Source: Thermocrispum agreste DSM 44070 (GTDB taxonomy: Bacteria > Actinomycetota > Actinomycetes > Mycobacteriales > Pseudonocardiaceae). Taken from it: DNA of 64,000 nucleotides. The DNA is taken from positions 407,293-471,292 of the forward strand of contig NZ_ATYX01000005.1 in the NCBI RefSeq assembly GCF_000427905.1. The letters are read 5' to 3'. Numbering within the stretch: position 1 is the first letter of the stretch; every line of letters begins with the position of its first letter. This document shows positions 49,940 to 60,449 of this stretch, in pieces. The position numbers and the translations under genes are program-made. The notes beneath the pieces were generated by a model. That model was given only the letters and a program-made list of their open reading frames with translations, made no database searches and was not told the origin of the DNA.

Positions 49940-51127
49940 TTACCCGGGTCGTCCGGCCTTCTTCCGCTCCGCGCGCAGCAGACCACCGCCGACGATCAGC
50001 CGCTGGATTTCACTGGTGCCTTCGTACAGCCACATCAACCGGACGTCGCGGTAGATCCGCTCCACCGCAACCCCGCGCATGTAGCCGTTCCCGCCGTGCA
50101 CCTGGACGGCCAGATCCGCGACCTTGCCCGCCATCTCGGTGCAGAACAGCTTCGCCGCCGACGGCCCGATCCGGCGGTCCTCCCCGGTGGCGTACCGCCG
50201 GGCCGTGTCCCGGACCAGTGCACGACCGGCCATGACGCCGGTTTGCTGGTCGGCGATCATGGCCTGCACCAGCTGGAAGTCACCGATCGGGGTACCGCCC
50301 TGCGTGGCGGTCGCGGCGTAACTCACCGATTCGTCCAGCGCCCGCTGGGCGGCTCCGACGGCCAGCGCGGCGATGTGGATCCGGCCGCGTGCCAGCGAAG
50401 CCATGGCGGCCCGGTAGCCGACGTCGGCGTCACCACCGACGAGCGCCTCGGGACCGACCCGCACCTGCGAGAAGGTCACCTCGGCGGTGCGGGAACCTTC
50501 CTGGCCCATCTTCGCGTCGTGCGGCCCGACGGTGATCCCCGGCGCGTCCGCCGGGACCAGGAACACCGCGATCCCGGGACCGGCCTCCGACGGCGGCTGC
50601 GTGCGCGCGAAGACGACGAACAGCCCCGCCTCGGTGGCGTTGGTGATGAACTGCTTGGCGCCGTCGATGACCCATCCGTCGCCGTCCGGCTTCGCGGTGG
50701 TCCTCAGCCCGGCCGGGTTCGAGCCCGCGCCCGGCTCGGTGAGGGCGAACGAGGCGACGATCTCCCCCGAGGCCATCCCGGGCAGCCACCGCGCCCGCTG
50801 CTCGTCGGTGCCGAACCCGACCAGCACCTGGCCGGCGATGCCGTTGTTGGTGCCGAACATCGAGCGCAGCGCCAACGACGAGTAGCCGAGCACCATGGCA
50901 ACCTCGACGTCCTGCACCACGTCCAGGCCGAGCCCGCCCCACCGCTGCGGGAGCGCGTACCCGAACAAGCCCATCTCGGCGGCTTGCTGCCGCAGATCGG
51001 CCGGAATCCGGTCGGTCTCCATGATCTCGCGCTCGCGTGGCATGACACGCGAGCGCACGAAGTCTTCGATCTGGTCGAGAACCTCCGCGAAGACGTCATC
51101 GGGAACATCGGGGTTGCCGGTGTACAT
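49940..51127 (-). CDS. Acyl-CoA dehydrogenase
   Basis: A 395-residue flavoenzyme: FALTEPGAGSNPAGL and VIDGAKQFITNATEAGLFVV of the FAD/substrate domain, SLARGRIHIAALAVGAAQRA, and the C-terminal LYEGTSEIQRLIVG with the catalytic-base region. It oxidises acyl-CoA to trans-2-enoyl-CoA and probably works with the downstream thiolase. ATG at 51127 is preferred over the open frame to 51184 because GAGGGG precedes it. Confidence 0.94.
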   Translation of the reverse strand: MYTGNPDVPDDVFAEVLDQIEDFVRSRVMPREREIMETDRIPADLRQQAAEMGLFGYALPQRWGGLGLDVVQDVEVAMVLGYSSLALRSMFGTNNGIAGQVLVGFGTDEQRARWLPGMASGEIVASFALTEPGAGSNPAGLRTTAKPDGDGWVIDGAKQFITNATEAGLFVVFARTQPPSEAGPGIAVFLVPADAPGITVGPHDAKMGQEGSRTAEVTFSQVRVGPEALVGGDADVGYRAAMASLARGRIHIAALAVGAAQRALDESVSYAATATQGGTPIGDFQLVQAMIADQQTGVMAGRALVRDTARRYATGEDRRIGPSAAKLFCTEMAGKVADLAVQVHGGNGYMRGVAVERIYRDVRLMWLYEGTSEIQRLIVGGGLLRAERKKAGRPG

Positions 51128-51269
51128 GCCCCTCACTATCGAGGGCGACGCCCGCCGAGCGCCACCCGTCGCGATCACGATCACCGCGCGGTCCGGTCAC
51201 GGCGCGTCACCACTTCCCGACAGCGGCCGACGTCCCCCAGCGCGTGGCCGGTGTAGCCCGTCCCGGTGT

Positions 51270-51282
51270 TAGGCTCCGGACG
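51270..51282 (+). promoter_or_regulatory. Leaderless-type -10 box of the GT87 gene
   Basis: TAGGCT at 51270-51275 is seven bases from the GTG at 51283, with no ribosome binding site between, the usual geometry of leaderless actinobacterial transcripts. No clear -35. Confidence 0.45.
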
Positions 51283-52542
<1,260 letters not shown>

Positions 52543-52797
52543 AAGCCGAGAGCTGTCGCCCGCTGCCGCGGTCACTCGGCACGATCGCCGTCGATGCCGT
52601 GGGCAACCGCTCATCGGTATGGCCCTCGACGGGCCGGCGCCGGTCTGGCCTGCCCCCGGCTGCGCGGCTCGCTCGCCACGTGTCGGGCCTCGAGTGCGAC
52701 ACCGTGCGCCAGCTCGTCGAGGGCCGTCGGCCCGGTCGCGTTGCGGTGAGCGAGCTCGACCGACCGTTCTTGCCGATCCGACTGCCGCTGCTGCGGC

Positions 52798-54885
52798 CTA
52801 CTTGCCGCCCAGCTGCTCGTGGAGCCAGTCCACCTGGAGACGGAGCAGGTTCTCCGCGACGTCCTCGTCCGCTGGGGTCATGTGCGTGGTCGCCACCAAG
52901 GGAACGAACTCGTGCGGCTTGCCCGCCTTGAGCAGCGCCTGGGACAGCCGGAGCGCATGCGCCACGAAGACGTTGTCGTCGGCCATGCCGTGCACGATCA
53001 TCAGCGGCCTGCTCAGGTTCGGCGCGTCGTCGATCAACGAGTTGGCCCGGTACGCCTCCGGGTTCTCGTCCGGATGCCCCAGGTAGCGCTCGGTGTAGTG
53101 GGTGTCGTACAGCTTCCAGTCGGTCACCGGCGCCCCCGCCACTGCCGCATGGAACACGTCCGGCCTGCGCAGCACGGCCAGCGCAGCCAGGTAGCCGCCG
53201 TAGGACCAGCCGCGGATCGCCACCCGCGACAAGTCCAGCTCCGGATGGTCGGCGGCCACCGCCAGCAGCGCGTCCACCTGGTCGTTCAGGCTGACCTCGG
53301 CGCAGCGACCCGCGATCTCCTTCTCCCACGCCGGGCCGCGGCCAGGACTTCCCCGGCCGTCGGCCACCAGCACGGCGAATCCCTGGTCGGCCAGCCACTG
53401 CGGTGTCAGGAACGCGTTGCGCGTGGCGAGCACCCGCTGCGCGTGCGGACCGCCGTACGGGTCGAGCAGCACCGGAAGCGGGCCGTCGCTCGGCCGATAG
53501 CCGGTGGGGAACAGCAAGGCGACGCGGAGCCGCCGCTTTCCGGCCGTCATCATCTTCGGCCTCGGCTCGATGCCGGGATCGGCGGTGTGCACGCCGATCG
53601 GCACCGGGTCGTGCCCGTCACGAACCACGCTCACCCGCGGACCGGCGTGATCAAGCGACCATGCGGACAGCACGCACGCCTCGGCGCGCCCCGCCGCCAC
53701 CGTCACACCGTCGACCGTCGACAGCCGGCGAACGGAGCCCTGGTCGGTGCGGTAGACGTGAATCTGCGTGGGATCGCCGGCGGACGCGGTGAACAGCACC
53801 TCGCGCCCGACGTGCACCACCGACCGGACTTGCAGCGACGGATCGGTCACCAGCTCGTCGTCGATCATCAGCCGGTATGCGTCGTCGGAGACGACGACAC
53901 GCACCAGCCGGCCGTCCTCGGTCCACGCGGGCACTCCGGTGACCAGCTCGACCCAGGCCTCGTCGGTGTCGCTGTACAGCTGCCTGGTCGCGCCGGTTTC
54001 CGGGTCCACCGCCAGCACGTCGGTACGGCGTTGATCCCTGGTCTGCACGGTCACCAGCGGCGGGCCGCCCGCCGACCAGTGCACGGCGGCCAGGTACTCC
54101 CAGTCCCCCAGGTCGACGTCCACTCTGGACCCGTCCAGGCGGAGGAAGGCCAGCGACACCCGCGCATTGGGCGTGCCCGACGCGGGGTAGGCCATCGAGG
54201 TCGGCTGTGTGCCCGGATCGGCCGGGTCGGCGATGTGCCAGCGCTGGACCCCGCTGGTGTCGGTTCGTTGCGCGAGGATGGCGCTGCCGTCCGGGGCCCA
54301 CCAGTAGCCGCGGGATCGCCGCATTTCCTCGGCCGCGATGAACTCGGCGAGCCCCCAGGTGACGTCGTCGTCCGGCTCGTCGGCCAGCACCGAGTCGGTC
54401 CCGGAGGCGAGATCCACGACCCACAGGGCGCCACCCACCACGTACGCGACGTGACTGCCGTCGGGGCTCAGCCGCGGATCGACCGCCGCGCCGTCGACCC
54501 GGAGCGACACCTCGCCGGAGGCCAGGTCGACCGTGTAGAGCTTGCCTGCCAGCGAGAACGCGACCGTGGTGTGCCCGGAGTCCACGGCGTAGCGCATGAC
54601 ACCGCCGCCGGTCTCCCGAGCCCGCTCGCGCCGGGCCCGTTCCTCGGGCGGCAGGTCCTCCTCCCCCGGCAGCAACGCGTTCGCGTCGACCAGAACGGAC
54701 TCGGTGCCGGTGGTCAGGTCCAGCGACCACAAGCTGTGCTTCTTGTCGTACCCGTCGGCACTGCGCAGGAACAGCACGCGCGAGGCGTCCGGTGAGATCG
54801 CGAACTCCCTCGGCGCACCGAGGGTGAAGCGTTGGGTACGGGCCAGCTTGCGGAGAAACGGCAGGTCTTGCCGGTCAGTCGTCAC
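52798..54885 (-). CDS. Dipeptidyl-peptidase IV-like S9 serine peptidase
   Basis: A 695-residue cytoplasmic peptidase: an N-terminal beta-propeller (about 20-430, with GLAEFIAAEEMRRSRGYWWA, the E-E motif that holds the substrate N-terminus) and an alpha/beta hydrolase domain with nucleophile Ser in IRGWSYGGYLAAL, Asp in VHGMADDNV and His near TTHMTPADE. It releases dipeptides, often Xaa-Pro, from peptide N-termini. The start is uncertain among three closely spaced GTG codons (54885, 54897, 54906); 54885 is chosen. It is divergent from rocD. Confidence 0.92.
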   Translation of the reverse strand: MTTDRQDLPFLRKLARTQRFTLGAPREFAISPDASRVLFLRSADGYDKKHSLWSLDLTTGTESVLVDANALLPGEEDLPPEERARRERARETGGGVMRYAVDSGHTTVAFSLAGKLYTVDLASGEVSLRVDGAAVDPRLSPDGSHVAYVVGGALWVVDLASGTDSVLADEPDDDVTWGLAEFIAAEEMRRSRGYWWAPDGSAILAQRTDTSGVQRWHIADPADPGTQPTSMAYPASGTPNARVSLAFLRLDGSRVDVDLGDWEYLAAVHWSAGGPPLVTVQTRDQRRTDVLAVDPETGATRQLYSDTDEAWVELVTGVPAWTEDGRLVRVVVSDDAYRLMIDDELVTDPSLQVRSVVHVGREVLFTASAGDPTQIHVYRTDQGSVRRLSTVDGVTVAAGRAEACVLSAWSLDHAGPRVSVVRDGHDPVPIGVHTADPGIEPRPKMMTAGKRRLRVALLFPTGYRPSDGPLPVLLDPYGGPHAQRVLATRNAFLTPQWLADQGFAVLVADGRGSPGRGPAWEKEIAGRCAEVSLNDQVDALLAVAADHPELDLSRVAIRGWSYGGYLAALAVLRRPDVFHAAVAGAPVTDWKLYDTHYTERYLGHPDENPEAYRANSLIDDAPNLSRPLMIVHGMADDNVFVAHALRLSQALLKAGKPHEFVPLVATTHMTPADEDVAENLLRLQVDWLHEQLGGK

Positions 54886-55039
54886 ACCACTCGTCACACC
54901 GTGCACTGTGCCACGCCCGGTCCCGCCACCCGGCACCGCATCACACGATGCAACGAATCGATTGCCGAGGTGGTCAACTGTGCAACAAACAACCGCAATG
55001 AGCAACGTTGTGCGGATGATTGCCGCACATATGCTGCCT

Positions 55040-55051
55040 TAACCTGGCGGT
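55040..55051 (+). promoter_or_regulatory. Leaderless-type -10 box of rocD
   Basis: TAACCT at 55040-55045 lies six bases before the ATG at 55052, with no ribosome binding site. Upstream, GTGCGG and CCGCAC (55010-55028) form an inverted repeat and several TTG/CAA repeats occur, as in Lrp/AsnC-controlled genes. Confidence 0.5.
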
Positions 55052-56290
55052 ATGACCACGACGGTTCCCACTTCCCCCAGCCTGACTCGCCCCGCCGTGA
55101 CCAGCCGCGACTTCATCGCGGCCGACGAGCGATGGTCGACCCACAACTACCACCCGTTGCCGGTCGTGATCGCCGAGGGCGAAGGCGCGTGGGTCACCGA
55201 TGTGGACGGCAAACGGTACCTGGACTTCCTGGCCGGCTACTCGGCGCTGAACTTCGGCCACCGGCACCCCGAGCTGATCGCGGCCGCCACCCGGCAGCTG
55301 AACCGGGTCACCCTCACCTCCAGGGCGTTCCACCACGACCAGCTGGGCGCGTTCTGCCAGGAGCTGGCCGAGCTCACCGGCACCGAGATGGTGCTGCCGA
55401 TGAACTCCGGCGCCGAGGCGGTCGAGTCCGCCATCAAGGTCGCCCGCAAGTGGGCGTACCGGGTCAAGGGCGTGCCGCAGGGCAAGGCGGACATCGTCGT
55501 CGCCGGTGCCAACTTCCACGGCCGGACCACCACGATCGTGTCGTTCTCCGACGACGAGACCGCGCGAGCCGACTACGGCCCCTACACGCCGGGCTTCACC
55601 ATCGTGCCCTACGGCGACGCCGAAGCGCTCCGGAAAGCGATCACCGAGCACACCGCCGCGGTCCTGCTGGAGCCGATCCAGGGCGAGGCAGGCGTGATCG
55701 TGCCACCGGCGGGCTACCTGGCCGCCGTCCGGCGGCTGTGCGACGAGCACGGCGCGCTGCTGATCGCCGACGAGATCCAGTCCGGCCTGGCCCGCACCGG
55801 AAAGGTGCTGGCGCTGGACCACGAGAACGTGCGCGCCGACCTGTACACGCTGGGCAAGGCCCTGGGCGGCGGGATCGTGCCGGTGTCGGCGGTCGTCGGC
55901 AGCCGAGACGTGCTCGGCGTGCTGCGTCCCGGTGAGCACGGGTCGACGTTCGGCGGCAACCCGCTGGCGTGCGCGGTCGGCCGCGCCGTCGTGCGGCTGC
56001 TGCGCACCGGCGAGTTCCAGCAGCGGTCCGCCGAACTCGGCAAGCACCTGCACGACCGGCTGACCGAGCTGGTCGGCAACGGGCTGACCGCGGTGCGTGG
56101 CCGTGGCCTGTGGGCCGGGGTGGACATCGACGGCATGACCGGGCGCGAAGCCTGCGAGCGGCTGGCCGGCCGTGGCGTGCTGTGCAAGGAGACGCACGGC
56201 GCCACGCTGCGCATCGCTCCCCCGCTGGTCATCACCCGCGAGGAGCTGGACCAGGGCCTGGACGCCCTGGCCGCGGTGGTCGGCCGCTGA
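55052..56290 (+). CDS. rocD: Ornithine aminotransferase
   Basis: A 412-residue PLP enzyme converting ornithine and 2-oxoglutarate to glutamate semialdehyde and glutamate. Motifs: DFLAGYSALNFGHRHPELIA, MNSGAEAVESAIKVARKWAY, ANFHGRTTTIVSFS, LLIADEIQSGLARTGK, and the Schiff-base lysine in LYTLGKALGGG. The TR-x-G-STFGGNPLAC block follows. Length is normal. The 5' end suggests a leaderless transcript and possible Lrp-type control. Confidence 0.95.
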   Translation: MTTTVPTSPSLTRPAVTSRDFIAADERWSTHNYHPLPVVIAEGEGAWVTDVDGKRYLDFLAGYSALNFGHRHPELIAAATRQLNRVTLTSRAFHHDQLGAFCQELAELTGTEMVLPMNSGAEAVESAIKVARKWAYRVKGVPQGKADIVVAGANFHGRTTTIVSFSDDETARADYGPYTPGFTIVPYGDAEALRKAITEHTAAVLLEPIQGEAGVIVPPAGYLAAVRRLCDEHGALLIADEIQSGLARTGKVLALDHENVRADLYTLGKALGGGIVPVSAVVGSRDVLGVLRPGEHGSTFGGNPLACAVGRAVVRLLRTGEFQQRSAELGKHLHDRLTELVGNGLTAVRGRGLWAGVDIDGMTGREACERLAGRGVLCKETHGATLRIAPPLVITREELDQGLDALAAVVGR

Positions 56291-56302
56291 CACCGAAGGC
56301 CC

Positions 56303-56314
56303 TATCCTCCCGGT
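56303..56314 (+). promoter_or_regulatory. Leaderless-type -10 box of the second PAP2 gene
   Basis: TATCCT at 56303-56308, six bases before the GTG at 56315, is a good -10 hexamer; no ribosome binding site is present. It lies 13 bases after the rocD stop. Confidence 0.45.
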
Positions 56315-56887
56315 GTGCTGATCATCGGGCCGCTGGCGCTGCTTGCCGCCCTGGCGCTGGGACTGGCGCGGCGGCGGCCGTGGCCGATCGACGTCGCCTG
56401 GCAGCGGGACGCGGCGCTGTGGTTCGACGGGCAGCCCGAGGTGCTCGGTCACCTCGTGCTGCCCTCCGAGCCGGTGGTCCTGGTGCCCGTCGTCGTGGTC
56501 GTGGTGGTGCTGTGCATGCTCGGCCGCGACCGTCCTGCCGCGCTGCTCGCGGCCACGGCACCGCTCGTTGCGGTGCTGTCGACCACCGCGGTGCTCAAAC
56601 CGGTGTTCCGGGCGCTGTCCGCGGGCACGCTGGAGTACCCCAGCGGGCACACCGCGAGCCTGGCGGCCGTGTGCGCGCTTTTGGTGCTGTTGACCCGGCC
56701 GGGGGTGGCCAGGGCGGTCAGCGCAGGCGTCGGGATGGTGCTCGTCGTCGCGGCCGGGATCGGCATGGTGGCGGCCGGCTACCACTACCCGTTCGACATC
56801 GTCGGCGGCTGCGCCGTCGGCGTGGGCGTCGTGGTGATCGGCCACGTCACTCGGCGGCGTCTCGCGCCAACGCCGTCAACCGGCTGA
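56315..56887 (+). CDS. PAP2-family membrane phosphatase
   Basis: A 190-residue protein of five to six helices with the motifs LKPVFRALSAGTLEYPSGHT and AAGYHYPFDIVGG, the C1-C3 elements of PAP2 enzymes (KxxxxxRP is degenerate: no clear Arg-Pro pair). It may dephosphorylate undecaprenyl-pyrophosphate or a lipid phosphate. The gene ends inside the 3' end of the convergent ZapE-like gene, overlapping by 41 bases. GTG at 56315 or 56313; the former keeps frame. Confidence 0.83.
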   Translation: MLIIGPLALLAALALGLARRRPWPIDVAWQRDAALWFDGQPEVLGHLVLPSEPVVLVPVVVVVVVLCMLGRDRPAALLAATAPLVAVLSTTAVLKPVFRALSAGTLEYPSGHTASLAAVCALLVLLTRPGVARAVSAGVGMVLVVAAGIGMVAAGYHYPFDIVGGCAVGVGVVVIGHVTRRRLAPTPSTG

Positions 56888-57872
56888 TGGCACGCAGGTA
56901 CTTCTTGCGGTAGCCGCCCGCGAGCATGTCCTCGGGGAAGATCTTGCTGACGTCCTGGCCGCTGACCGCGACCGGGATGGCGCGGTCGTAGAGCCGGTCG
57001 GCGAGCGCGACCAGCCGCAGCGCGATGGCCTGGTCGTCCACCGGGCGCACCCCTTGCACGAACACCGCGGACACCCCGTCCACCAGGTGCCCGTAGCGGG
57101 CCGGATGCACGGCCGCCAGGTGCTCGCACAACTTGCCGAACTCGTCCAGGGTCGCGCCGGGGCGCGCGTTGGCCGCCGCGACGAGTTCGTCGTCGGACAT
57201 CGGCTCGGGCGGCTCCGGCAGGCCGCGGTGCCGGTAGTCCGGCCCGTCCACCCGGATCACCTCGAACCGCGCGGCCAGCGAGTGGATCTCGCGCAGGAAG
57301 TCCTCCGCGGCGAAGCGGCCTTCGCCGAGTTTGTCCGGCAGCGTGTTCGACGTGGCCGCCACGGCCACCCCGGTGTCCATCAGCTCGGACAGCAGCCGGG
57401 TCATCAGCATGGTGTCGCCCGGGTCGTCCAGCTCGAACTCGTCGACGGCGAGCAAGGTGTACCCGGAGAGCCGTCGCACGGTCTCGGCGAACCCGAGCGC
57501 CCCGACCAGATTGGTGATCTCGACGAACGTGCCGTACGCCTTCGGGCCGGGAACCGCGTGCCACAACGAGGCGAGCAGGTGGGTCTTGCCGACCCCGAAC
57601 CCGCCGTCGAAGTACCGGCCCTTGCTCGGCTGCGGCCCGCCCTTCCGCCCGCCGAACAGGCTGCGCCAGCGGGACTTCCGCCCGCCCCCGCCTGCGCCGA
57701 TCTGCTCGGCGAACGCCCGCGCGGCAGCCACCGCGGCCGCCTGGGTCGGCTCGGCCGGGTTGGGCACGTAGGTGTCGAAGCGCACCGCGTCGAACCGAGG
57801 CGGTGGCACCAGCCCCGCGACCAGCTCCGCTGGTTCGACCTCGGGGAAGCGATCGACGAGGGACGCCGGCAT
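56847..57872 (-). CDS. zapE: ZapE/AFG1-like cell-division ATPase
   Basis: A 341-residue AAA+-like ATPase with Walker A DGGFGVGKTHLLASLWH, Walker B LLAVDEFELDDPGD, sensor VAATSNTLPDKLGEG and the C-terminal KYLRAISRL. Actinobacterial ZapE homologues have the long insert with DGPDYRHRGLPEP seen here. In proteobacteria ZapE destabilises FtsZ polymers; the role in actinomycetes is less clear. Divergent from the RibD-like gene by 71 bases. Confidence 0.9.
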   Translation of the reverse strand: MPASLVDRFPEVEPAELVAGLVPPPRFDAVRFDTYVPNPAEPTQAAAVAAARAFAEQIGAGGGGRKSRWRSLFGGRKGGPQPSKGRYFDGGFGVGKTHLLASLWHAVPGPKAYGTFVEITNLVGALGFAETVRRLSGYTLLAVDEFELDDPGDTMLMTRLLSELMDTGVAVAATSNTLPDKLGEGRFAAEDFLREIHSLAARFEVIRVDGPDYRHRGLPEPPEPMSDDELVAAANARPGATLDEFGKLCEHLAAVHPARYGHLVDGVSAVFVQGVRPVDDQAIALRLVALADRLYDRAIPVAVSGQDVSKIFPEDMLAGGYRKKYLRAISRLTALARDAAE

Positions 57873-57943
57873 GGATCACACCCTACTTGGCCGGACGCCC
57901 CGTCCCCGGAGTCAGCCGGGCCGGATGTGATGAACTGGGCATC

Positions 57944-58696
57944 GTGTACGCGCTGTGGCCGACCGACGGTGAGCCCACCGCAGTGACCGACGCCGACCTG
58001 GAACGCCTCTACGACTATCCGCCGGAGCTGACCGAGCCCTGGGTGCAGGCGAACATGGTCAGCTCGGCCGACGGGGCGGCCGCGGTCGACGGCCGGTCCG
58101 CGGGCTTGTCGCATCCCGCCGACAAGCGGGTGTTCGCCCTTGGCCGGGACCTGGCCGACGTGGTGCTGGTCGGAGCGGGAACGGCACAGGCGGAGCGCTA
58201 CGCCGGGATCAAACCCCGGGAACTGCGCACGTCCCGGCGCCAGGCACGGGGGCTGTCGCCGCTGCCGCCGATCGCGGTGGTGACCAACCGCTGCTCGCTG
58301 TCCCCGCAGTCCCCGCTGCTGACCGACACCATGGTGCCCCCGATCGTGCTGACCTGCGCCGCCGCGCCGGCCGAGCGCCGCGACGGACTGGCCGACGCGG
58401 GGGCGGACGTCGTCGTCGTGGGCGAGGACAGCGTCGACCTCCCATCCGCGGTGCGGGCCCTCGGCGACCGTGGGCTCTACCGGATCGACTGCGAAGGCGG
58501 CCCGCGGCTGCTCGGCGCCATGGTCGCCGCGGACCTCGTCGACCAGCTCTGCCTGACCGTGTCGCCGCTGCTGGCGGGAGCCGGCGCGGAGCGCATCGTG
58601 AGCGGCCCGGCCATGACCGGCCCGCCGCGTTCGCTGCGGCTGGCCTCGGTGCTGACCGCGGACGGCTTCCTGATGCTGCGCTACCGGCGTGCTTGA
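57944..58696 (+). CDS. RibD C-terminal-like (pyrimidine/flavin) reductase
   Basis: A 250-residue protein of the RibD-C/DHFR-like fold: PWVQANMVSSADGAAAVDGR, SHPADKRVFALGRDLADVVL, VGAGTAQAERYAGI and ECEGGPRLLGAMVAADLVDQ-like GGPRLLG. The family reduces pyrimidine ribosyl or related substrates with NADPH; a stand-alone copy without deaminase domain is common in actinobacteria, often of unknown substrate. GTG at 57944 has no ribosome binding site. Confidence 0.88.
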   Translation: MYALWPTDGEPTAVTDADLERLYDYPPELTEPWVQANMVSSADGAAAVDGRSAGLSHPADKRVFALGRDLADVVLVGAGTAQAERYAGIKPRELRTSRRQARGLSPLPPIAVVTNRCSLSPQSPLLTDTMVPPIVLTCAAAPAERRDGLADAGADVVVVGEDSVDLPSAVRALGDRGLYRIDCEGGPRLLGAMVAADLVDQLCLTVSPLLAGAGAERIVSGPAMTGPPRSLRLASVLTADGFLMLRYRRA

Positions 58697-58752
58697 CCGG
58701 AGTCTCACCGGGCGCTGCGCACACTGGGGGTGGTGAGCCGAAGGGAGTGGTG

Positions 58753-60321
58753 GTGAGGGTTTCCCGGCGCACGCGCATCACCGGCGCGCTGACCAGCGCA
58801 CTGGCCGCGCTGCTTACCGCCGGATGCACCGTCGGCCCGTCCGAACGCCCCGCCGTGCTGATCCAGGACACCCCCGGCGAGGACACCGCATCCGACGAGC
58901 AGGGCCCCGCCCCGCTGCCACCGCTGGGTGCCCCGCCACCGAACGCCATCGGGTGGCGGGACTGGCCGGAGTGCCTGCCGAGCGTCACCGACCGCCTGCC
59001 GCCCGCCGCACGCGGCCTGACCGTGGAATGCTCCACCGTCGTGGGCCCGTCGCTGGACCACCGCGGCCCCGAGCACGAGGTGGCGCTCATGCGCGTCGGC
59101 AAGGGTGATCTCGGCCGGCGGGTGCCGGTGGTGGTCGTCGGCGACGTGGACGGCCCGCCAGGCAGCGAGCTGGCGGCCGAGCTGGCTGGCCGGCTGCCCG
59201 ACCGCCTGCTGCAGCAGGTGGCCCTGGTCGGCGTCGATCGCCGCGGCACCGGCCGGTCGAACCCGATCGACTGCATCCCCCGCTACGCCCGGCACGGCCT
59301 GCTCGGGCTCGACCCGGACAGCTCCGACCCGGAGCCGCTGGTGGAGGCGGTCCGCAAGTCCGGTCAGGAATGCTCGATCGCGCTGGGCAACGAGCAAACC
59401 GTCTACGACGCCAGGCACACCGCCGAGGACCTGGAGGAAGTGCGCCGGACGGTCGGCGTGCCGAAGCTGCACGCCATCGCTCGCGGTGAGGGTTCCCGGG
59501 TGCTCATCGCCTATGCCAACGCCCACCCGCAGTCCGTCGGCCGGTTCGTCTTCGACGGGACACCGGACCCGGCAACGGATGCCACCGCCACGCTGGCCGA
59601 CCTCGCCGCCGCCGCGGAAGCGACGTTGCGCGCCTTCGGCGACGACTGCGCGAGCCGTTCGGACTGCCCGCTCGGGTCGGACCCGTCGTCGGCGCTGGCC
59701 AAGGCCGTCGACCGGGCACGACACGACCCGGCCGAGGTGGACGGCATCCAGGTCGGGCCGGCGATGGTGCTGTACGCGGCCTGGCTCGGGCTGCGCGATC
59801 CGGATGGCTGGCCGCACCTGGCCAGGGCCATCGACGACGCCGCCGACGGGAGCCCGGCCCGGCTGGTCCGGCTGGTGCGGCCCGTGCTGGAGCCCTCCGG
59901 CGAGGCGCCACCGACGATCGATGCCACGTTGACCACCATCTGCAACGACACCACGACCCGGCTGCCGACCGAGCGGATCGTGCAGCTGGCCGCGTCGTGG
60001 CGGGAGAAGTACCCCACGTTCGGCGGGCTGATCGCGCAGCGGCTGCTGTGGTGCAGCCAATGGCCGGTCCCGACCGAGAAACCGCCCGGCTTGCACACCC
60101 CGGGCATCCCGCCCACCCTGCTGATCGCCACCGCGGCGGATCCGGTCACCCCGGAGAAGGGCACCTCGCGTACCGCCGACCAGCTGGCCGGGGCGCGCAA
60201 GGTCTCCTGGGAGGGTGCCGGCCACGGGGCGATCGGCCGGTCGGACTGCGTGACCAAGAACGTCACCGACTTCCTGCTCGACGGCAAGGTCCCGAACAGC
60301 AACGTCGTGTGCCCGGCGTGA
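58753..60321 (+). CDS. TAP-like alpha/beta hydrolase lipoprotein lacking the nucleophile serine
   Basis: A 522-residue lipoprotein: VRVSRRTRITGALTSALAAL then a lipobox LTAGC at about residue 26. The fold is that of secreted tripeptidyl aminopeptidase-like hydrolases (GVDRRGTGRSNPIDC; IVQ-type C-terminal TAP domain; GAGHGAIG with the His; AADPVTP with an Asp). At the nucleophile elbow the sequence reads IARGEGSRVLIAYA, where Gly245 occupies the Ser position of GxSxG (a serine lies three residues on). It may therefore be a non-catalytic binding protein. GTG at 58753 follows AGGGAG at five bases. Confidence 0.85.
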   Translation: MRVSRRTRITGALTSALAALLTAGCTVGPSERPAVLIQDTPGEDTASDEQGPAPLPPLGAPPPNAIGWRDWPECLPSVTDRLPPAARGLTVECSTVVGPSLDHRGPEHEVALMRVGKGDLGRRVPVVVVGDVDGPPGSELAAELAGRLPDRLLQQVALVGVDRRGTGRSNPIDCIPRYARHGLLGLDPDSSDPEPLVEAVRKSGQECSIALGNEQTVYDARHTAEDLEEVRRTVGVPKLHAIARGEGSRVLIAYANAHPQSVGRFVFDGTPDPATDATATLADLAAAAEATLRAFGDDCASRSDCPLGSDPSSALAKAVDRARHDPAEVDGIQVGPAMVLYAAWLGLRDPDGWPHLARAIDDAADGSPARLVRLVRPVLEPSGEAPPTIDATLTTICNDTTTRLPTERIVQLAASWREKYPTFGGLIAQRLLWCSQWPVPTEKPPGLHTPGIPPTLLIATAADPVTPEKGTSRTADQLAGARKVSWEGAGHGAIGRSDCVTKNVTDFLLDGKVPNSNVVCPA

Positions 60322-60435
60322 CGGCAGGCGCCACCAGTGTCCACGGCAGCAGCCGGAACGCGTCCGGTTCGTCCGCTTGATCGCGATGCGTCGTCACCCT
60401 CCCGTCGGCCTGGCCCGGGCCGCGTGCTTGATCGC

Positions 60436-60449
60436 TACCATGCGCTCTC
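60436..60449 (+). promoter_or_regulatory. Leaderless-type -10 box of the phosphoesterase gene
   Basis: TACCAT at 60436-60441, eight bases before the GTG at 60450 and without a ribosome binding site. Confidence 0.4.
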
